Below are positions 8,354 to 17,023 of a stretch of DNA of 64,000 bases, in pieces (the stretch's first letter is position 1; each line of letters starts with the position of its first letter). The stretch comes from Nocardioides sp. Root140 (GTDB lineage Bacteria > Actinomycetota > Actinomycetes > Propionibacteriales > Nocardioidaceae), in NCBI RefSeq assembly GCF_001426745.1, contig NZ_LMFI01000010.1, forward strand, positions 849,722 to 913,721, given 5' to 3'. A program made the translations under genes and the position numbers. The notes under the pieces are model-generated. The model was given only the letters and a program-made list of their open reading frames with translations, was not told the DNA's origin and ran no database searches.

Positions 8354-9708
8354 GCGAGGTTCCTCTCGAGTGCTGTCTCAGCGGTGTAGAGGCTGTCCGG
8401 TCGGGACAGCCCGTAGTGGTCGCGCAGGGTGGTGCCGGCGTACTCACTGCGGAACAGGCCACGCTCGACCAGGATCGGCACGACGTGGTCGACGAAGGCC
8501 TCCAGCCCGGAGGGCAGGACGGCCGGCATGATGTTGAAGCCGTCGGCGGCGCCGGCGTCGAACCAGCCCTGGATCGCGTCGGCGACCTGCTCGGGAGTGC
8601 CGGTGAAGGTGCGGTGTCCGCGGCCTCCGCCGAGTCGCCCGATCAGCTGCCGCACGGTGAGGTTCTCACTGCGGGCCAGGGTGACGATCAGCGTGTAGCG
8701 GCTCTTCGCGCCCTCGATCTCGTCCTCGCCGGGGAGGTCGGCGGGCAACGGCCTGTCGAGCTGCAGTTGCTCCGGTGAGACGCGGAGGGTGCGGGCCAGC
8801 TGCGCGACGGCGTACTCGGGCACGATCAGCTCGTCGAGCTGCAACTCCTGGGCCAGCGCCTCGGCCTCGGTGGACCCGATCACCGGCACGATGCCGGGCA
8901 GGATCTTGATCGTGTCGGGGTCTCGGCCGGCGGCGGTGGTGCGCTGCTTGAGGTCGGCGTAGAACGCCTGCGCCTCCGAAAGGGACTGTTGCGCGGTGAA
9001 GACCGCTTCGGCGTACTTCGCGGCCAGCCCCTTGCCGTCCTCCGACGACCCGGCCTGCACGATCAGCGGGTGGCCCTGCGGGGAACGCGGGGTGTTCAGC
9101 GGCCCGCGCACCTTGAAGAACCGCCCCTCGTGGTCGATCGGGCGCACCTTCGCCTGGTCGCCCCAGACACCGGCCGCCTTGTCGAGCACGGCCGCGTCGT
9201 CGTCCCAGCTGTCCCACAGCTTGCGGGCGACGTCCAGGAACTCCGCGGCCCTTTCGTAGCGCTCGCTGTGCACCGGCTGGTCGTCGAGACCGAAGTTCTT
9301 CGCCGCCTCCGGCCCCGCGGTGGTCACCACGTTCCACCCGGCCCGGCCACCACTGGCGTGGTCGACCGAGGCGAAGCGACGGGCCAGGTTGTAGGGGTCG
9401 TTGTACGTCGTGGAGGCGGTGGCGATCAGGCCGATCCGCTCGGTGGCCGCAGCGATGGCGGTCAGCAGGACGGTCGGCTCGAGGGTGCCGCTCGGTCGTC
9501 GTCCGACCTGACCCCAGAGCACCGGTGAGTCGGCGAAGAAGATCGAGTCGAGCTTGCCGCGCTCGGCGATCTGCGCCAGCCGCTGGAAGTGCGCGATGTC
9601 GGTGTTGGACGTCGGGTCGCTCTCCGGCAGCCGCCATGACGCCTCGTGGTGGCCGGTGCTCATCAGGAAGGCGTTGAGGTGGAGCTGTCTTCTGGTCTGG
9701 CGGGTCAT
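8350..9708 (-). CDS. LLM-class FMNH2-dependent monooxygenase (NtaA/SnaA/DszA family)
   Basis: A 452-residue luciferase-like monooxygenase of the NtaA/SnaA/SoxA(DszA) branch. It starts with LHLNAFLMSTGHHEASWR and contains SGGRAGWNVVTT and PLIVQAGSSEDGKGLAAKYAEA, all typical of that branch. It uses FMNH2 delivered by a partner reductase (the SsuE-like protein downstream) to cleave C-S or C-N bonds of small molecules. Its place between ssuB and the reductase points to an organosulfur substrate. It is longer than SsuD, so alkanesulfonate is not assured. ATGA overlaps exist on both sides. Confidence 0.85.
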   Translation of the reverse strand: MTRQTRRQLHLNAFLMSTGHHEASWRLPESDPTSNTDIAHFQRLAQIAERGKLDSIFFADSPVLWGQVGRRPSGTLEPTVLLTAIAAATERIGLIATASTTYNDPYNLARRFASVDHASGGRAGWNVVTTAGPEAAKNFGLDDQPVHSERYERAAEFLDVARKLWDSWDDDAAVLDKAAGVWGDQAKVRPIDHEGRFFKVRGPLNTPRSPQGHPLIVQAGSSEDGKGLAAKYAEAVFTAQQSLSEAQAFYADLKQRTTAAGRDPDTIKILPGIVPVIGSTEAEALAQELQLDELIVPEYAVAQLARTLRVSPEQLQLDRPLPADLPGEDEIEGAKSRYTLIVTLARSENLTVRQLIGRLGGGRGHRTFTGTPEQVADAIQGWFDAGAADGFNIMPAVLPSGLEAFVDHVVPILVERGLFRSEYAGTTLRDHYGLSRPDSLYTAETALERNLA

Positions 9709-10466
9709 GCCGATTCCCTTCTCAGGTCGGACGCGGTGGTCTCGCCGACCCCGAGGGTGGCGAGCAGTTCCTTGCGGATCGCGGCGAACCGCGGGTCGGA
9801 CGGGTCCCGGTCGCCGTCGAGGTCGATGACCTGCTCGACGGCGATGCGTCCGTGGTCGAGGACGACGACCCGGTCGGCGAGCTTGATCGCCTCGTCGACG
9901 TCGTGGGTGACCAGCAGCACGGAGGGCTGGTGGGCGCGGTGCAGCTTGCGCAGCAGCTCGTGCATCTTCAACCTGGTAAGGGCATCGAGGGCGCCGAACG
10001 GCTCGTCGGCGAGCAACAGCTTGGGGTCGCGCACCAGGGACCTGGCCAGTGCCGCGCGTTGCTGCTCGCCTCCGGAGAGCTCGTGAGGCCAGGCCCCCTC
10101 CCGCCCTTCCAGGCCGACCTCGCGGAGCGCCGTTCGACCGGCGTCACGGGCCGCCTTGCCGCGTTGGCCGAGGGTAGTGTTGTCGAGCACCCGGGCCCAC
10201 GGCAGCAGACGGGAGTCCTGGAAGACCACGGCCCGCTCCGCCGGCACGACGATCCGGCCGCTGCCGGAGACCGCGCGGTCGAGGCCGGCCAGGGCTCGCA
10301 GCAACGTGCTCTTGCCGCAGCCGCTGGGGCCGAGGAGCGCGACGAACTCGCCCTCCTCGATGGTCAGGTCGACGCCGTTGAGCACGCCCTTCGGGCCGAA
10401 GCCGCGGACCAGGCTCTCGACGACCACGGGTGCGGTGGTGGGCCTCAGCCCAGAGTGCGCTGCCAT
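9705..10466 (-). CDS. ssuB: Sulfonate ABC transporter ATP-binding protein
   Basis: A 253-residue ABC ATPase. Walker A is GPSGCGKST, the signature is LSGGEQQRAALARS, Walker B is LLLADEPFGALD and the switch His is in VTHDVDEA. The DEPFGALDALTR segment is typical of the nitrate/sulfonate/taurine importer class. The start is the ATG at 10466; a much longer open frame upstream is a shadow of the permease gene. It overlaps the permease end by 22 bp and the monooxygenase start by 4 bp. Confidence 0.88.
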   Translation of the reverse strand: MAAHSGLRPTTAPVVVESLVRGFGPKGVLNGVDLTIEEGEFVALLGPSGCGKSTLLRALAGLDRAVSGSGRIVVPAERAVVFQDSRLLPWARVLDNTTLGQRGKAARDAGRTALREVGLEGREGAWPHELSGGEQQRAALARSLVRDPKLLLADEPFGALDALTRLKMHELLRKLHRAHQPSVLLVTHDVDEAIKLADRVVVLDHGRIAVEQVIDLDGDRDPSDPRFAAIRKELLATLGVGETTASDLRRESA

Positions 10467-11299
10467 CGCAGGGCCCTCCTCTCGATCAGGCGGACGGCGC
10501 CGTCGGAGAGCAGGCCCAGCAGTCCGTAGACGACGAGACCGACGACGATGATCTCGGTCTGTCCGTAGGTGCGGGCGAGCTCCATCATGTAGCCGATGCC
10601 GCTGGTGGCGTTGATCTGTTCGACGACGACCAGGGAGATCCAGGCGCCGGTGACCGCGAAGCGAAGGCCGAGCAGGAAGCCGGGCAGCGCACCGGGCAGG
10701 ACCACACGTCGCAGGAAGTCGGTCCGCGACAGGTCCACGGTCTGGGCCAGCTCGACGTACCGCAGGTCGATCTTGCGCAACGCAGAGTGGGTCTGGAGAT
10801 AGATCGGCACGAAGGCGCCGAGGGCGATCGTGTAGATCTTCATGTTCTCGCCGATGCCGAACCACAGGACCAGCAAGGGGATCAGGGCCAGCGACGGAAT
10901 GGCTCGCTTGATCTGCACGGGCCCGTCGATGACCGCCTCGCCGAACCGGCTGAGCCCGCTCACGAGGGCGAGCAGCAGTCCGACGACCACCCCGAGGGCG
11001 AGGCCGTACGTCGCCCGCTCGGCCGAGACCTTGAGGTTGTCCTGGAGCCGGCCGTCGGCGATCAGCTCGCGAGCCGTCGACCAGACCGTCCACGGCTCGG
11101 AGAGGATGCGCGGGTCGAGGACGCCGGACCACGAGGCCAGGAACCACGCGCCCAGGAGGAGCAGCGGGCCGATCAGGCCCGAGAGCCTGATCGGAGCGCC
11201 GGGGCCCAGCTTGCGGGCGAGTGGCCGCTGGTCGACGGTGAGCTCGACCGGCTTGCCCTCGGGTGGCGCCACCTCGGGCGGGGTGATCACCGCGGTCAC
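10445..11299 (-). CDS. ssuC: Sulfonate ABC transporter permease
   Basis: A 284-residue inner-membrane permease of the SsuC/TauC type with about six membrane segments and the coupling-helix EAA motif (VELAQTVDLSRTDFLRRVVL). The start is the GTG at 11299, which overlaps the stop of the binding-protein gene as GTGA; longer frames upstream read into the binding-protein gene. It forms the importer together with ssuA and ssuB. Confidence 0.85.
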   Translation of the reverse strand: MTAVITPPEVAPPEGKPVELTVDQRPLARKLGPGAPIRLSGLIGPLLLLGAWFLASWSGVLDPRILSEPWTVWSTARELIADGRLQDNLKVSAERATYGLALGVVVGLLLALVSGLSRFGEAVIDGPVQIKRAIPSLALIPLLVLWFGIGENMKIYTIALGAFVPIYLQTHSALRKIDLRYVELAQTVDLSRTDFLRRVVLPGALPGFLLGLRFAVTGAWISLVVVEQINATSGIGYMMELARTYGQTEIIVVGLVVYGLLGLLSDGAVRLIERRALRWQRTLG

Positions 11300-12354
11300 G
11301 AGATCTTGCCCGTCTCGTAGGCGGTGCCGCCGAGCTTCTCGAAGCGCCGGTCCCAGAGCACGGCGGCGTCGAACTCCTTCTGGTCGGTCTCGCGGGCCAG
11401 GAGGTCGACGGTGGCCTGGTGGTCCGTGATGTGCTGGCTCCAGTCCGTCGGGATCTCCGGGTGGCCGGTCGCCTTGATGAGGTACTCGCCGTCCTCCTTC
11501 GACAGGCCCTGGTCCTTCTCGTAGTAGCCCTCGAGCCATTCCTTGGGGTGCTCGTCGATCCACTTCTGCGCAATCGCCCACCGCTGCACGTACTCACGGA
11601 TCGCGGCGGCCTTGTACTCGTCCTCGAGCGAGCTCTTCAGGACGTAGAGGTGGCTGGGATCGTCGCGCAGGCCATGGCGGATCGTGGTCGCGCCGTCCTT
11701 GCCGTAGTTGGCCAGGTAGCGCTTGATCTGGGTGCTGCCGAGCGGTGCCACGTCGACCTCGCCGGCGGCCAGCGCGGTCGCGTAGACGTCACCGGTGCTG
11801 GGCAGCTCGACGAGCTTCACGTCGTCCTGCTCGAGACCGGCCTTCTCCAGGACCCGCAGGATGAGCGCGCCCTGGGCCTGGCCCGGGCTGTAGGCGATCT
11901 TCTTGCCGCGCAGGTCCTCCAGCGTCTTCACGTCGGCGCCGGGCTTGATGCCGAGCTCGTAGATCGGGTGCTCGATGGGGTCCTGGCGGTACTTCGCGGC
12001 CACGATCTTCACGTCGAGGCCGGTCCAGTGGGCGTGGATCGGCGGGATGTCGGCCACCGCGCCGACGTCGAGCGCCTTGGCCCGGAAGGCCTCCGTGGTC
12101 TGCGGCCCGCCACTGATCTGGGCGAACTCGATGTCGAAGCTGAACTTGTCCTTCTGCCCGGACAGCTCGAAGGCGACCTCCGTGGTCGGGTCTCCGACGA
12201 CCAGCTTGGTCTCCTTCGGCGCGCTGGTCGGCAGCGGCTCGTCGAGCCCGAGGTGCGGGCCGGCGGCGGCTTCGTCGCAGGCCCCGGTCAGTGCGAGCAG
12301 GGGGAAGAGTGCGGCCACGGCGATGAGGCGCCACGGGCGGATGGGTCGGGACAT
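11296..12354 (-). CDS. ssuA: Sulfonate/nitrate/taurine-type ABC transporter substrate-binding lipoprotein
   Basis: A 352-residue periplasmic-binding-type lipoprotein. The signal peptide ends in LALTGAC, a lipobox, so the mature Cys would be lipidated and membrane anchored. The body contains GAVADIPPIHAHWTG and DLRGKKIAYSPGQAQG, as in NMT1/SsuA-like binding proteins. It is the first structural gene of the leftward operon with AAGGA upstream of the ATG. A leader peptide and a stem-loop precede it, so sulfur (cysteine) availability probably controls expression. The ligand is inferred from context. Confidence 0.85.
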   Translation of the reverse strand: MSRPIRPWRLIAVAALFPLLALTGACDEAAAGPHLGLDEPLPTSAPKETKLVVGDPTTEVAFELSGQKDKFSFDIEFAQISGGPQTTEAFRAKALDVGAVADIPPIHAHWTGLDVKIVAAKYRQDPIEHPIYELGIKPGADVKTLEDLRGKKIAYSPGQAQGALILRVLEKAGLEQDDVKLVELPSTGDVYATALAAGEVDVAPLGSTQIKRYLANYGKDGATTIRHGLRDDPSHLYVLKSSLEDEYKAAAIREYVQRWAIAQKWIDEHPKEWLEGYYEKDQGLSKEDGEYLIKATGHPEIPTDWSQHITDHQATVDLLARETDQKEFDAAVLWDRRFEKLGGTAYETGKIS

Positions 12355-12386
12355 GGGTGTTCCTTTGCAGGTGCGTGCGGGAGAGG

Positions 12387-12445
12387 CGCCGTACGACGCC
12401 GGCGCGGGCGCCCTGCGTGAGTTCGCCCGTCGCCGGCGTACGGCG
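12387..12445 (-). promoter_or_regulatory. Stem-loop between leader peptide and ssuA
   Basis: CGCCGTACG (12387-12395) pairs with CGTACGGCG (12437-12445), and CCGGCG (12399-12404) with CGCCGG (12431-12436). This gives 15 base pairs interrupted by a 3-nt bulge. It lies between the leader peptide and the ssuA start with no T-run, so it may act by Rho access or ribosome-site occlusion rather than as an intrinsic terminator. Confidence 0.55.
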
Positions 12446-12528
12446 GAGAGAGGCCTGCGCCGCGACGGGTGCAGGCGGCCGGCTGACCAGTCGGAGTTGA
12501 TGGTCAGCGGCGAGAGTGGACCGAGGGG

Positions 12529-12603
12529 TCAGCGACAGACCGCGCTGGCGACACCCATGAGGTCGACCGCGCGGCGCTGGGTGAGGAGAGCGCTGCGGTT
12601 CAT
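12529..12603 (-). CDS. 24-residue leader peptide ahead of the sulfonate operon
   Basis: A small open frame, MNRSALLTQRRAVDLMGVA then SAVCR and stop, about 175 bp upstream of ssuA. It matches the pattern of actinobacterial attenuator leader peptides found before sulfur-assimilation genes: a basic RRxVDL core and a single Cys just before the stop codon. Ribosome stalling at the late Cys codon when cysteine is scarce is the presumed signal. The stem-loop downstream is the presumed switch. It is too short to be found by ordinary gene prediction. Confidence 0.75.
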   Translation of the reverse strand: MNRSALLTQRRAVDLMGVASAVCR

Positions 12604-12715
12604 GCCTCCATACAACAGTAAATTAGTAGTCTTTGTCGAGTTAAAGACCGGATCATGAGATCGACGTCCGGCATCCGACCCGGAATCCGTGCCGGACGGC
12701 GTACGTTGCACCGAC

Positions 12716-13543
12716 ATGACCACCCTCGCAGTGACCGGCTCGACCGGCGCCCTCGGCGGAACCGTCGCCCGCCTCCTCACCGATCTCGCACCGCGCCTGA
12801 TCGTCCGCGACGCCTCACGGGCACCGACCCTCCCGGGCAGCACCGTCGCCGTGGCGTCGTACGACGACGCAGTGGCGGCCGAGACTGCGCTGCGCGGTGT
12901 CGACGTGCTCTTCATGGTCTCGGCGGCCGAGTCGTCCACTCGGCGCGCGGAGCACCGCACGTTCATCGCGGCGGCCGCAGCCGCCGGGGTGCGCCACATC
13001 GTCTACACGTCGTTCGCGGGTGCGGCAGCGGACGCCACGTTCACCCTGGGCCGCGACCACCACGACGCCGAGGCCGCGATTCGCGAGTCCGGCATGGACT
13101 TCACGCTGCTGCGCGACAACTTCTACCTCGACGTACTGCCATTCTTCGCCGACGATTCGGGCGCGATCCGCGGGCCCGCGGGGAACGGTCGAGTCGCCGC
13201 GGTGGCCCGCGCCGACGTGGCCGACGTCGCGGCCGTCGTGCTCCGCGCACCACACGAGCACCGCAACGTCGCGTACGAGCTGACCGGCCCGGAGGCGCTC
13301 ACCCTCGACGAGGTCGCGGCCCGCGCCGGCATCGTGCTCGGCCGCGAGCTGCGTTACGAGGAGGAGACCCTCGGGGAGGCCTATGCCTCGCGGCGCGCGG
13401 CGTACGACGTCGGGCAGTGGCAGCTCGACGCCTGGGTGAGCACCTACACCGCGATCGCCGACGGCTCCACCTCACGTGTCACCGGCGATGTCGAACGGCT
13501 CACCGGCCACCCGGCCCGCACCCTCGAACAGGCACTCTCCTAG
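12716..13543 (+). CDS. NmrA-type NAD(P)H-binding oxidoreductase (QorB-like)
   Basis: A 275-residue atypical short-chain dehydrogenase. The N-terminal LAVTGSTGALGGTVARLL is the NAD(P) motif and SAAESSTRRAEHRTFIAAA belongs to the NmrA/quinone-oxidoreductase-2 branch. It probably reduces quinones or acts as a redox sensor. The ATG at 12716 is preceded by TACGTT at 12702-12707 with no ribosome site, so translation is probably leaderless; a longer in-frame start at 12689 is unlikely. Its stop overlaps that of the convergent hydrolase. Confidence 0.78.
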   Translation: MTTLAVTGSTGALGGTVARLLTDLAPRLIVRDASRAPTLPGSTVAVASYDDAVAAETALRGVDVLFMVSAAESSTRRAEHRTFIAAAAAAGVRHIVYTSFAGAAADATFTLGRDHHDAEAAIRESGMDFTLLRDNFYLDVLPFFADDSGAIRGPAGNGRVAAVARADVADVAAVVLRAPHEHRNVAYELTGPEALTLDEVAARAGIVLGRELRYEEETLGEAYASRRAAYDVGQWQLDAWVSTYTAIADGSTSRVTGDVERLTGHPARTLEQALS

Positions 13544-14172
13544 AGGTCCTCGCCGTCGGCGCGGCGCACGTAGCTGTGGCCGTCGGGCAGGAACTTCGCC
13601 ATGTGTCCCTCGAGCATGCGGTGCGCGGCCTCGGTGTAGATGCGGTCGTGGATGGCCAGGTTGAGCGGCGCATCCACCGCGCGGGTGAAGTCGATCGCCT
13701 CGGACACCTTCAGCCACGGGGCACTCGACGGCACCAGCAGCACGTCGACCCGCTGGTCGGGCAGGGTCAGCGCGTCACCGGGGTGGTAGACCGACTGCCC
13801 CTCGGACTCCACGACGTAGCCCGAGTTGAAGAACCGCGGGAACTCCGGGTGGATCACCGCGTGCAGCTCCCCCACGGCGCGCACCGGCAGGCCGGCGTCG
13901 AACGACTGGCCGGGCTCCACCACGGTGACCCGCTCGGCGACATCGGGCGCGTGCTCACGGATCTGCGCGGCCACGGCCTCGATGGTGAAGATCGGCGCGT
14001 CGGTGGCCCTGAGCCGACTCGCGTCGTAGTGGTCGGCATGCTCGTGGGTGATCAGCACGGCGGTGGCTCCGTCGACCGCCGAGGGTTCGGTGAACATTCC
14101 GGGGTCGAACACCAGGGCCTGGCCGCCGGCCTCGAGACGGACGCAGGCATGACCGAACTTCGTGATGCGCAT
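13540..14172 (-). CDS. Metallo-beta-lactamase-fold metal-dependent hydrolase (UlaG-like)
   Basis: A 210-residue member of the metallo-beta-lactamase superfamily. The metal site THEHADH lies near residues 42-48 and the N-terminus MRITKFGHACVRLE is typical of the UlaG/RomA branch. A further metal-ligand Asp sits in YHPGDAL. These enzymes hydrolyse phospho-ester or lactone bonds; the substrate is unknown here. It is a single gene, convergent with the NmrA-like gene, with a 4-nt overlap of stops. Confidence 0.8.
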   Translation of the reverse strand: MRITKFGHACVRLEAGGQALVFDPGMFTEPSAVDGATAVLITHEHADHYDASRLRATDAPIFTIEAVAAQIREHAPDVAERVTVVEPGQSFDAGLPVRAVGELHAVIHPEFPRFFNSGYVVESEGQSVYHPGDALTLPDQRVDVLLVPSSAPWLKVSEAIDFTRAVDAPLNLAIHDRIYTEAAHRMLEGHMAKFLPDGHSYVRRADGEDL

Positions 14173-14295
14173 GGCCCCACATTACGACCGGCGGCGGCAC
14201 GCTGACGGCCGAATCAATTTCGGCCCAGTGTCGATTTGCGCCGGGTTCGCGCGTCATCACGGTGACAGACTGACCAGCGGAGAGAGGATCACACC

Positions 14296-14682
14296 ATGAC
14301 CAGGTACGTCGTACTCCTGCCCGGCGACGAGGCCAGTTGGGAGAACGCCACCGAAGAGGCGCGCCAACAGGTCTACGGACTTCACGAGGAGTTCGCGAGG
14401 CAGCTGGCCGAGCGCGGGCACACGATCGTCTCCGGCGCCGAGCTGACGCACTCGCGGGAGGCCAAGGTCGTCCGCCGCAGCGGCGAGCAGGTCGAGATCA
14501 CCGACGGTCCGTACGCCGAGAGCGTGGAGCAGCTGACCGGGTTCTACATGATCGACAGCGACGACCTCGACGACCTGCTCCAGGTGGTCGCAGTTCTCGC
14601 CCCGACCGGCGGCGACGAACCGGTCGACATGGCCCACGCGCCCATCGAGGTGCGGGCCACGACGCATGAGGCGTCGGAGTGA
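14296..14682 (+). CDS. YCII (DGPF) domain protein, first copy
   Basis: A 128-residue YCII/DGPF-domain protein starting MTRYVVLLPGDE, with the hallmark DGPYAESVEQLTGFYMID. These small ferredoxin-like proteins are genetically tied to ECF42 sigma factors and their biochemical role is unsettled. GAGAGGA lies just before the ATG. The stop overlaps the next gene by 4 nt; it is the first gene of a three-gene operon with a second YCII protein and the sigma factor. Confidence 0.85.
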   Translation: MTRYVVLLPGDEASWENATEEARQQVYGLHEEFARQLAERGHTIVSGAELTHSREAKVVRRSGEQVEITDGPYAESVEQLTGFYMIDSDDLDDLLQVVAVLAPTGGDEPVDMAHAPIEVRATTHEASE

Positions 14683-15029
14683 AGATCCTCGTGCTGCTCG
14701 CCGAGCGTGATCCCGATGCGTGGCTGACCGCCTCGGAGGCCGACCGCACGGCCGGCTTCGACGCGCATCGGGCGTTCGACAAGGCGATCAAGGAACGCGG
14801 CGAGATCGTCGCCGCGGCGGCACTCGACGCGACGTCCACGGCCCGCACACTGCGCGCCGGCGTGCTCACCGAGGGGCCGTACGCCGAGAGCGTGGAGCAG
14901 CTGACCGGCTTCTACCTGATCGACGTCCCGTCCGTGGAAGACGCCCTCGAGCTGACCCGCATCCTGCCGGAGAACTACACGATCGAGGTGCGGCCCGCCG
15001 TCAAGATCGAGGGCTACGACGAGGAGTGA
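14679..15029 (+). CDS. YCII (DGPF) domain protein, second copy
   Basis: A 116-residue YCII/DGPF protein with EGPYAESVEQLTGFYLID, nearly the same motif as in the preceding gene, so it arose by tandem duplication. It starts at the GTG overlapping the previous stop and ends overlapping the sigma-factor start (GTGA). Translational coupling along the operon suggests matched amounts of both YCII proteins and the sigma factor. Confidence 0.84.
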   Translation: MKILVLLAERDPDAWLTASEADRTAGFDAHRAFDKAIKERGEIVAAAALDATSTARTLRAGVLTEGPYAESVEQLTGFYLIDVPSVEDALELTRILPENYTIEVRPAVKIEGYDEE

Positions 15030-16225
15030 ACGACGTCCTGGCGCAGGTCTGGCGCGACGAGTGGGGCCGGTTGCTGGCCCTGCTCGTCACCCAGTACCGA
15101 CGCCTCGACCTGGCCGAGGACGGTCTCGGCGACGCCTTCGAGGCCGCGGCACGCACCTGGCCGGGCGACGGCGTACCGACGAATCCGCCTGCCTGGCTGT
15201 TGACCGCAGCCCGTCGACGCATCCTCGACCGGCTGCGTGCGGAGGCCGTCGCGGCGCGCAAGCTGCCACTGCTGGCGGTCGATTCCGACGCGGAGGAGTT
15301 GGTGGACATGGACGAGGTGCCCGACGAGCGCCTGCGCCTCGTGTTGCTGTGCGCCCACCCCTCCCTGCCGCGCGAGGCGGCCGCCGCGCTGACCCTGCGG
15401 CTGGTGCTGGGCGTGTCGACCGCCGACATCGCCCGCCTCTTCCTGGTGAGTACGCCGACCATGGCCGCACGTCTCACGCGGGCAAGGAAACGGCTCGCGA
15501 ACGAACGCTTCGAGGTGCCCGACGACCTGGCCGAGCGGGTCGGGGTCGTGGCCGACGTGGCCTACCTGGCGTTCACCGCCGGCTACGCGCCCGGGTCCGG
15601 CGCCGACGTGCTGCGCGCGGATGTGTCGGGTGAGGCGATCCGACTGGTGCGCGTGTTGCGCTCCCTGCTGCCGGGCTCGGGCGACTGGTCCGACCTCGAC
15701 GCACTGCTGGCACTGATGCTGATCCAGCACTCGCGGCGCGACGCCCGGGTGGCCGACGGGGAGTTGGTGCTCCTGCCCGACCAGGACCGCACCCGATGGC
15801 ACCGGGACGAGATCGCGGAGGCCCTGCAGCTGTTGCTCCCGTTGGCCATGCGGCCCGCCACCTCCTACCTGCTCCAGGGGTTGATCGCCGCCGAGCATGC
15901 GGTGGCGGCGACCGCGGCCGACACCGACTGGTCGCGGATCGCCGGCCACTACGCCGAGCTCGAGCACCTGACCGGGTCCCCCGTCGTACGCCTCAACCGG
16001 GCGATCGCCGTGGCCGAGGCGGACGGGCCGCTGGCCGGGTTGGCCGTGCTCGACGGGCTCGAGCTGCCCGGTCACCGCCTGCCGGGCGCGCGGGCCGAGC
16101 TGCTGTCCCGCGCGGGGCGGACCGAGGAGGCCCGCCAGGAGTTCGACCGGGCGATCGACCTGTGCGACAACGACGCCGAGCGCTCCCACCTCGTCGCACG
16201 TCGCGCAATGTCCGATACTCCCTGA
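15026..16225 (+). CDS. ECF42-group RNA polymerase sigma factor with C-terminal TPR-like extension
   Basis: A 399-residue ECF sigma factor. Region sigma-2 lies at about residues 8-75 (RRLDLAEDGLGDAFEAA, then NPPAWLLTAARRRILDRLR). Region sigma-4 follows (LRLVLGVSTADIARLFLVS, then TMAARLTRARKRL). A helical C-terminal extension of about 200 residues is typical of ECF42, which works with YCII proteins and has no classical anti-sigma factor. The start is the GTG at 15026 overlapping the YCII stop. The last residues, SDTP-stop, are encoded by the first unit of a 32-bp-period repeat, so an insertion may have changed the original C-terminus. Confidence 0.85.
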   Translation: MNDVLAQVWRDEWGRLLALLVTQYRRLDLAEDGLGDAFEAAARTWPGDGVPTNPPAWLLTAARRRILDRLRAEAVAARKLPLLAVDSDAEELVDMDEVPDERLRLVLLCAHPSLPREAAAALTLRLVLGVSTADIARLFLVSTPTMAARLTRARKRLANERFEVPDDLAERVGVVADVAYLAFTAGYAPGSGADVLRADVSGEAIRLVRVLRSLLPGSGDWSDLDALLALMLIQHSRRDARVADGELVLLPDQDRTRWHRDEIAEALQLLLPLAMRPATSYLLQGLIAAEHAVAATAADTDWSRIAGHYAELEHLTGSPVVRLNRAIAVAEADGPLAGLAVLDGLELPGHRLPGARAELLSRAGRTEEARQEFDRAIDLCDNDAERSHLVARRAMSDTP

Positions 16226-16268
16226 CGTTCCGGTCCACCGATCGGGATACTCCCTGACGTTTCGGTCC
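16214..16268. repeat. Two units of the 23-bp / 32-bp-period repeat (family B)
   Basis: Two copies of the 23-bp repeat beginning GATACTCCCTGACGTT occur at 16214-16236 and 16246-16268, exactly 32 bp apart. The same repeat flanks the gene at 48348-49481. The first unit contains the stop codon of the ECF42 gene; the array fills the gap between that gene and the convergent SDR. Confidence 0.9.
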
Positions 16269-16282
16269 TCGCGTCAGGTGTG

Positions 16283-17023
16283 TCAGGCGGTGAGGCCACC
16301 GTCGACGACCAGCACCTGGCCGGTGATGTAGGTGTTGGCCGGGTCGGTCAGGAACAGCACGGCCCGCGCCACGTCGGAGGGCTCGCCGAGGCGGCCGGCC
16401 GGCGTACGACGCGTGATCTGGGTCAGCTGCGTCTCATCGAGGCCGTGGCTCATCTCGGTGCGCAGGTAGCCCGGCGCGACGCTGTTCACCGTGATGCCGC
16501 GCGAACCCAGCTCGCGGGCCAGGCCCCGGGTCATGCCGTCGAGGGCGGCCTTGGTCGCGCTGTACATCGAGAGCCCTCGGTAGCCCGACATCCCGACCAC
16601 CGAGGACACGTTGACGATCGAGCCGGAGCGGCGGGCCAGCATCACGCGCGAGGCGGCGCGGGTGACGTACGCCGTGCCCTTGATGTTGAGGTCGACGACC
16701 TGGTCGATCTGGTCGTCGCTGAACAACGCGATCACGCCCTCGGGGGCGACACCGGCGTTGTTGACGAGCACGTCGATGCGCCCGCGGCGACGCGCGACGT
16801 CCTTCACCCAGGCGTCGGCGGCCGCGGAGTCGGAGACGTCGACCGAGGCGAAGCCGAAGTGGTCGGGGAACTCCTTGGCCCACAGGTCGACCTGGTCGGT
16901 GGCGGACCGCGAGCAGGTCTCGACGACGTACCCGGCGGCGAGGTAGGCCTCGACCAGCCCGGCGCCGAGGCCCTTGCTGCCGCCGGTGATCAGGGCGACG
17001 CGGGTCTCTTCGGGTGCGGTCAC
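16283..17023 (-). CDS. SDR-family 3-oxoacyl-ACP reductase-like dehydrogenase
   Basis: A 246-residue classical short-chain dehydrogenase: cofactor loop [12 protein letters not shown], and a catalytic Ser...YSATK triad ([24 protein letters not shown]). The closest general type is FabG. The GTG at 17023 has GAAGGA upstream and overlaps the ligase stop by 4 nt. It lies last in a cassette of methyltransferase, acyl carrier protein and AMP-ligase, so a carrier-bound keto group is a likely substrate. Confidence 0.83.
   Translation of the reverse strand: MTAPEETRVALITGGSKGLGAGLVEAYLAAGYVVETCSRSATDQVDLWAKEFPDHFGFASVDVSDSAAADAWVKDVARRRGRIDVLVNNAGVAPEGVIALFSDDQIDQVVDLNIKGTAYVTRAASRVMLARRSGSIVNVSSVVGMSGYRGLSMYSATKAALDGMTRGLARELGSRGITVNSVAPGYLRTEMSHGLDETQLTQITRRTPAGRLGEPSDVARAVLFLTDPANTYITGQVLVVDGGLTA

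Noticed and set aside
9705-11597. 630-codon frame ending in SsuB
   Set aside because: The first 377 codons are a shadow of ssuC; the ATP-binding domain begins at the ATG at 10466.
12354-12603. SAM riboswitch upstream of ssuA
   Set aside because: No conserved SAM-I or SAM-II core could be recognised; the leader peptide and stem-loop explain the gap.
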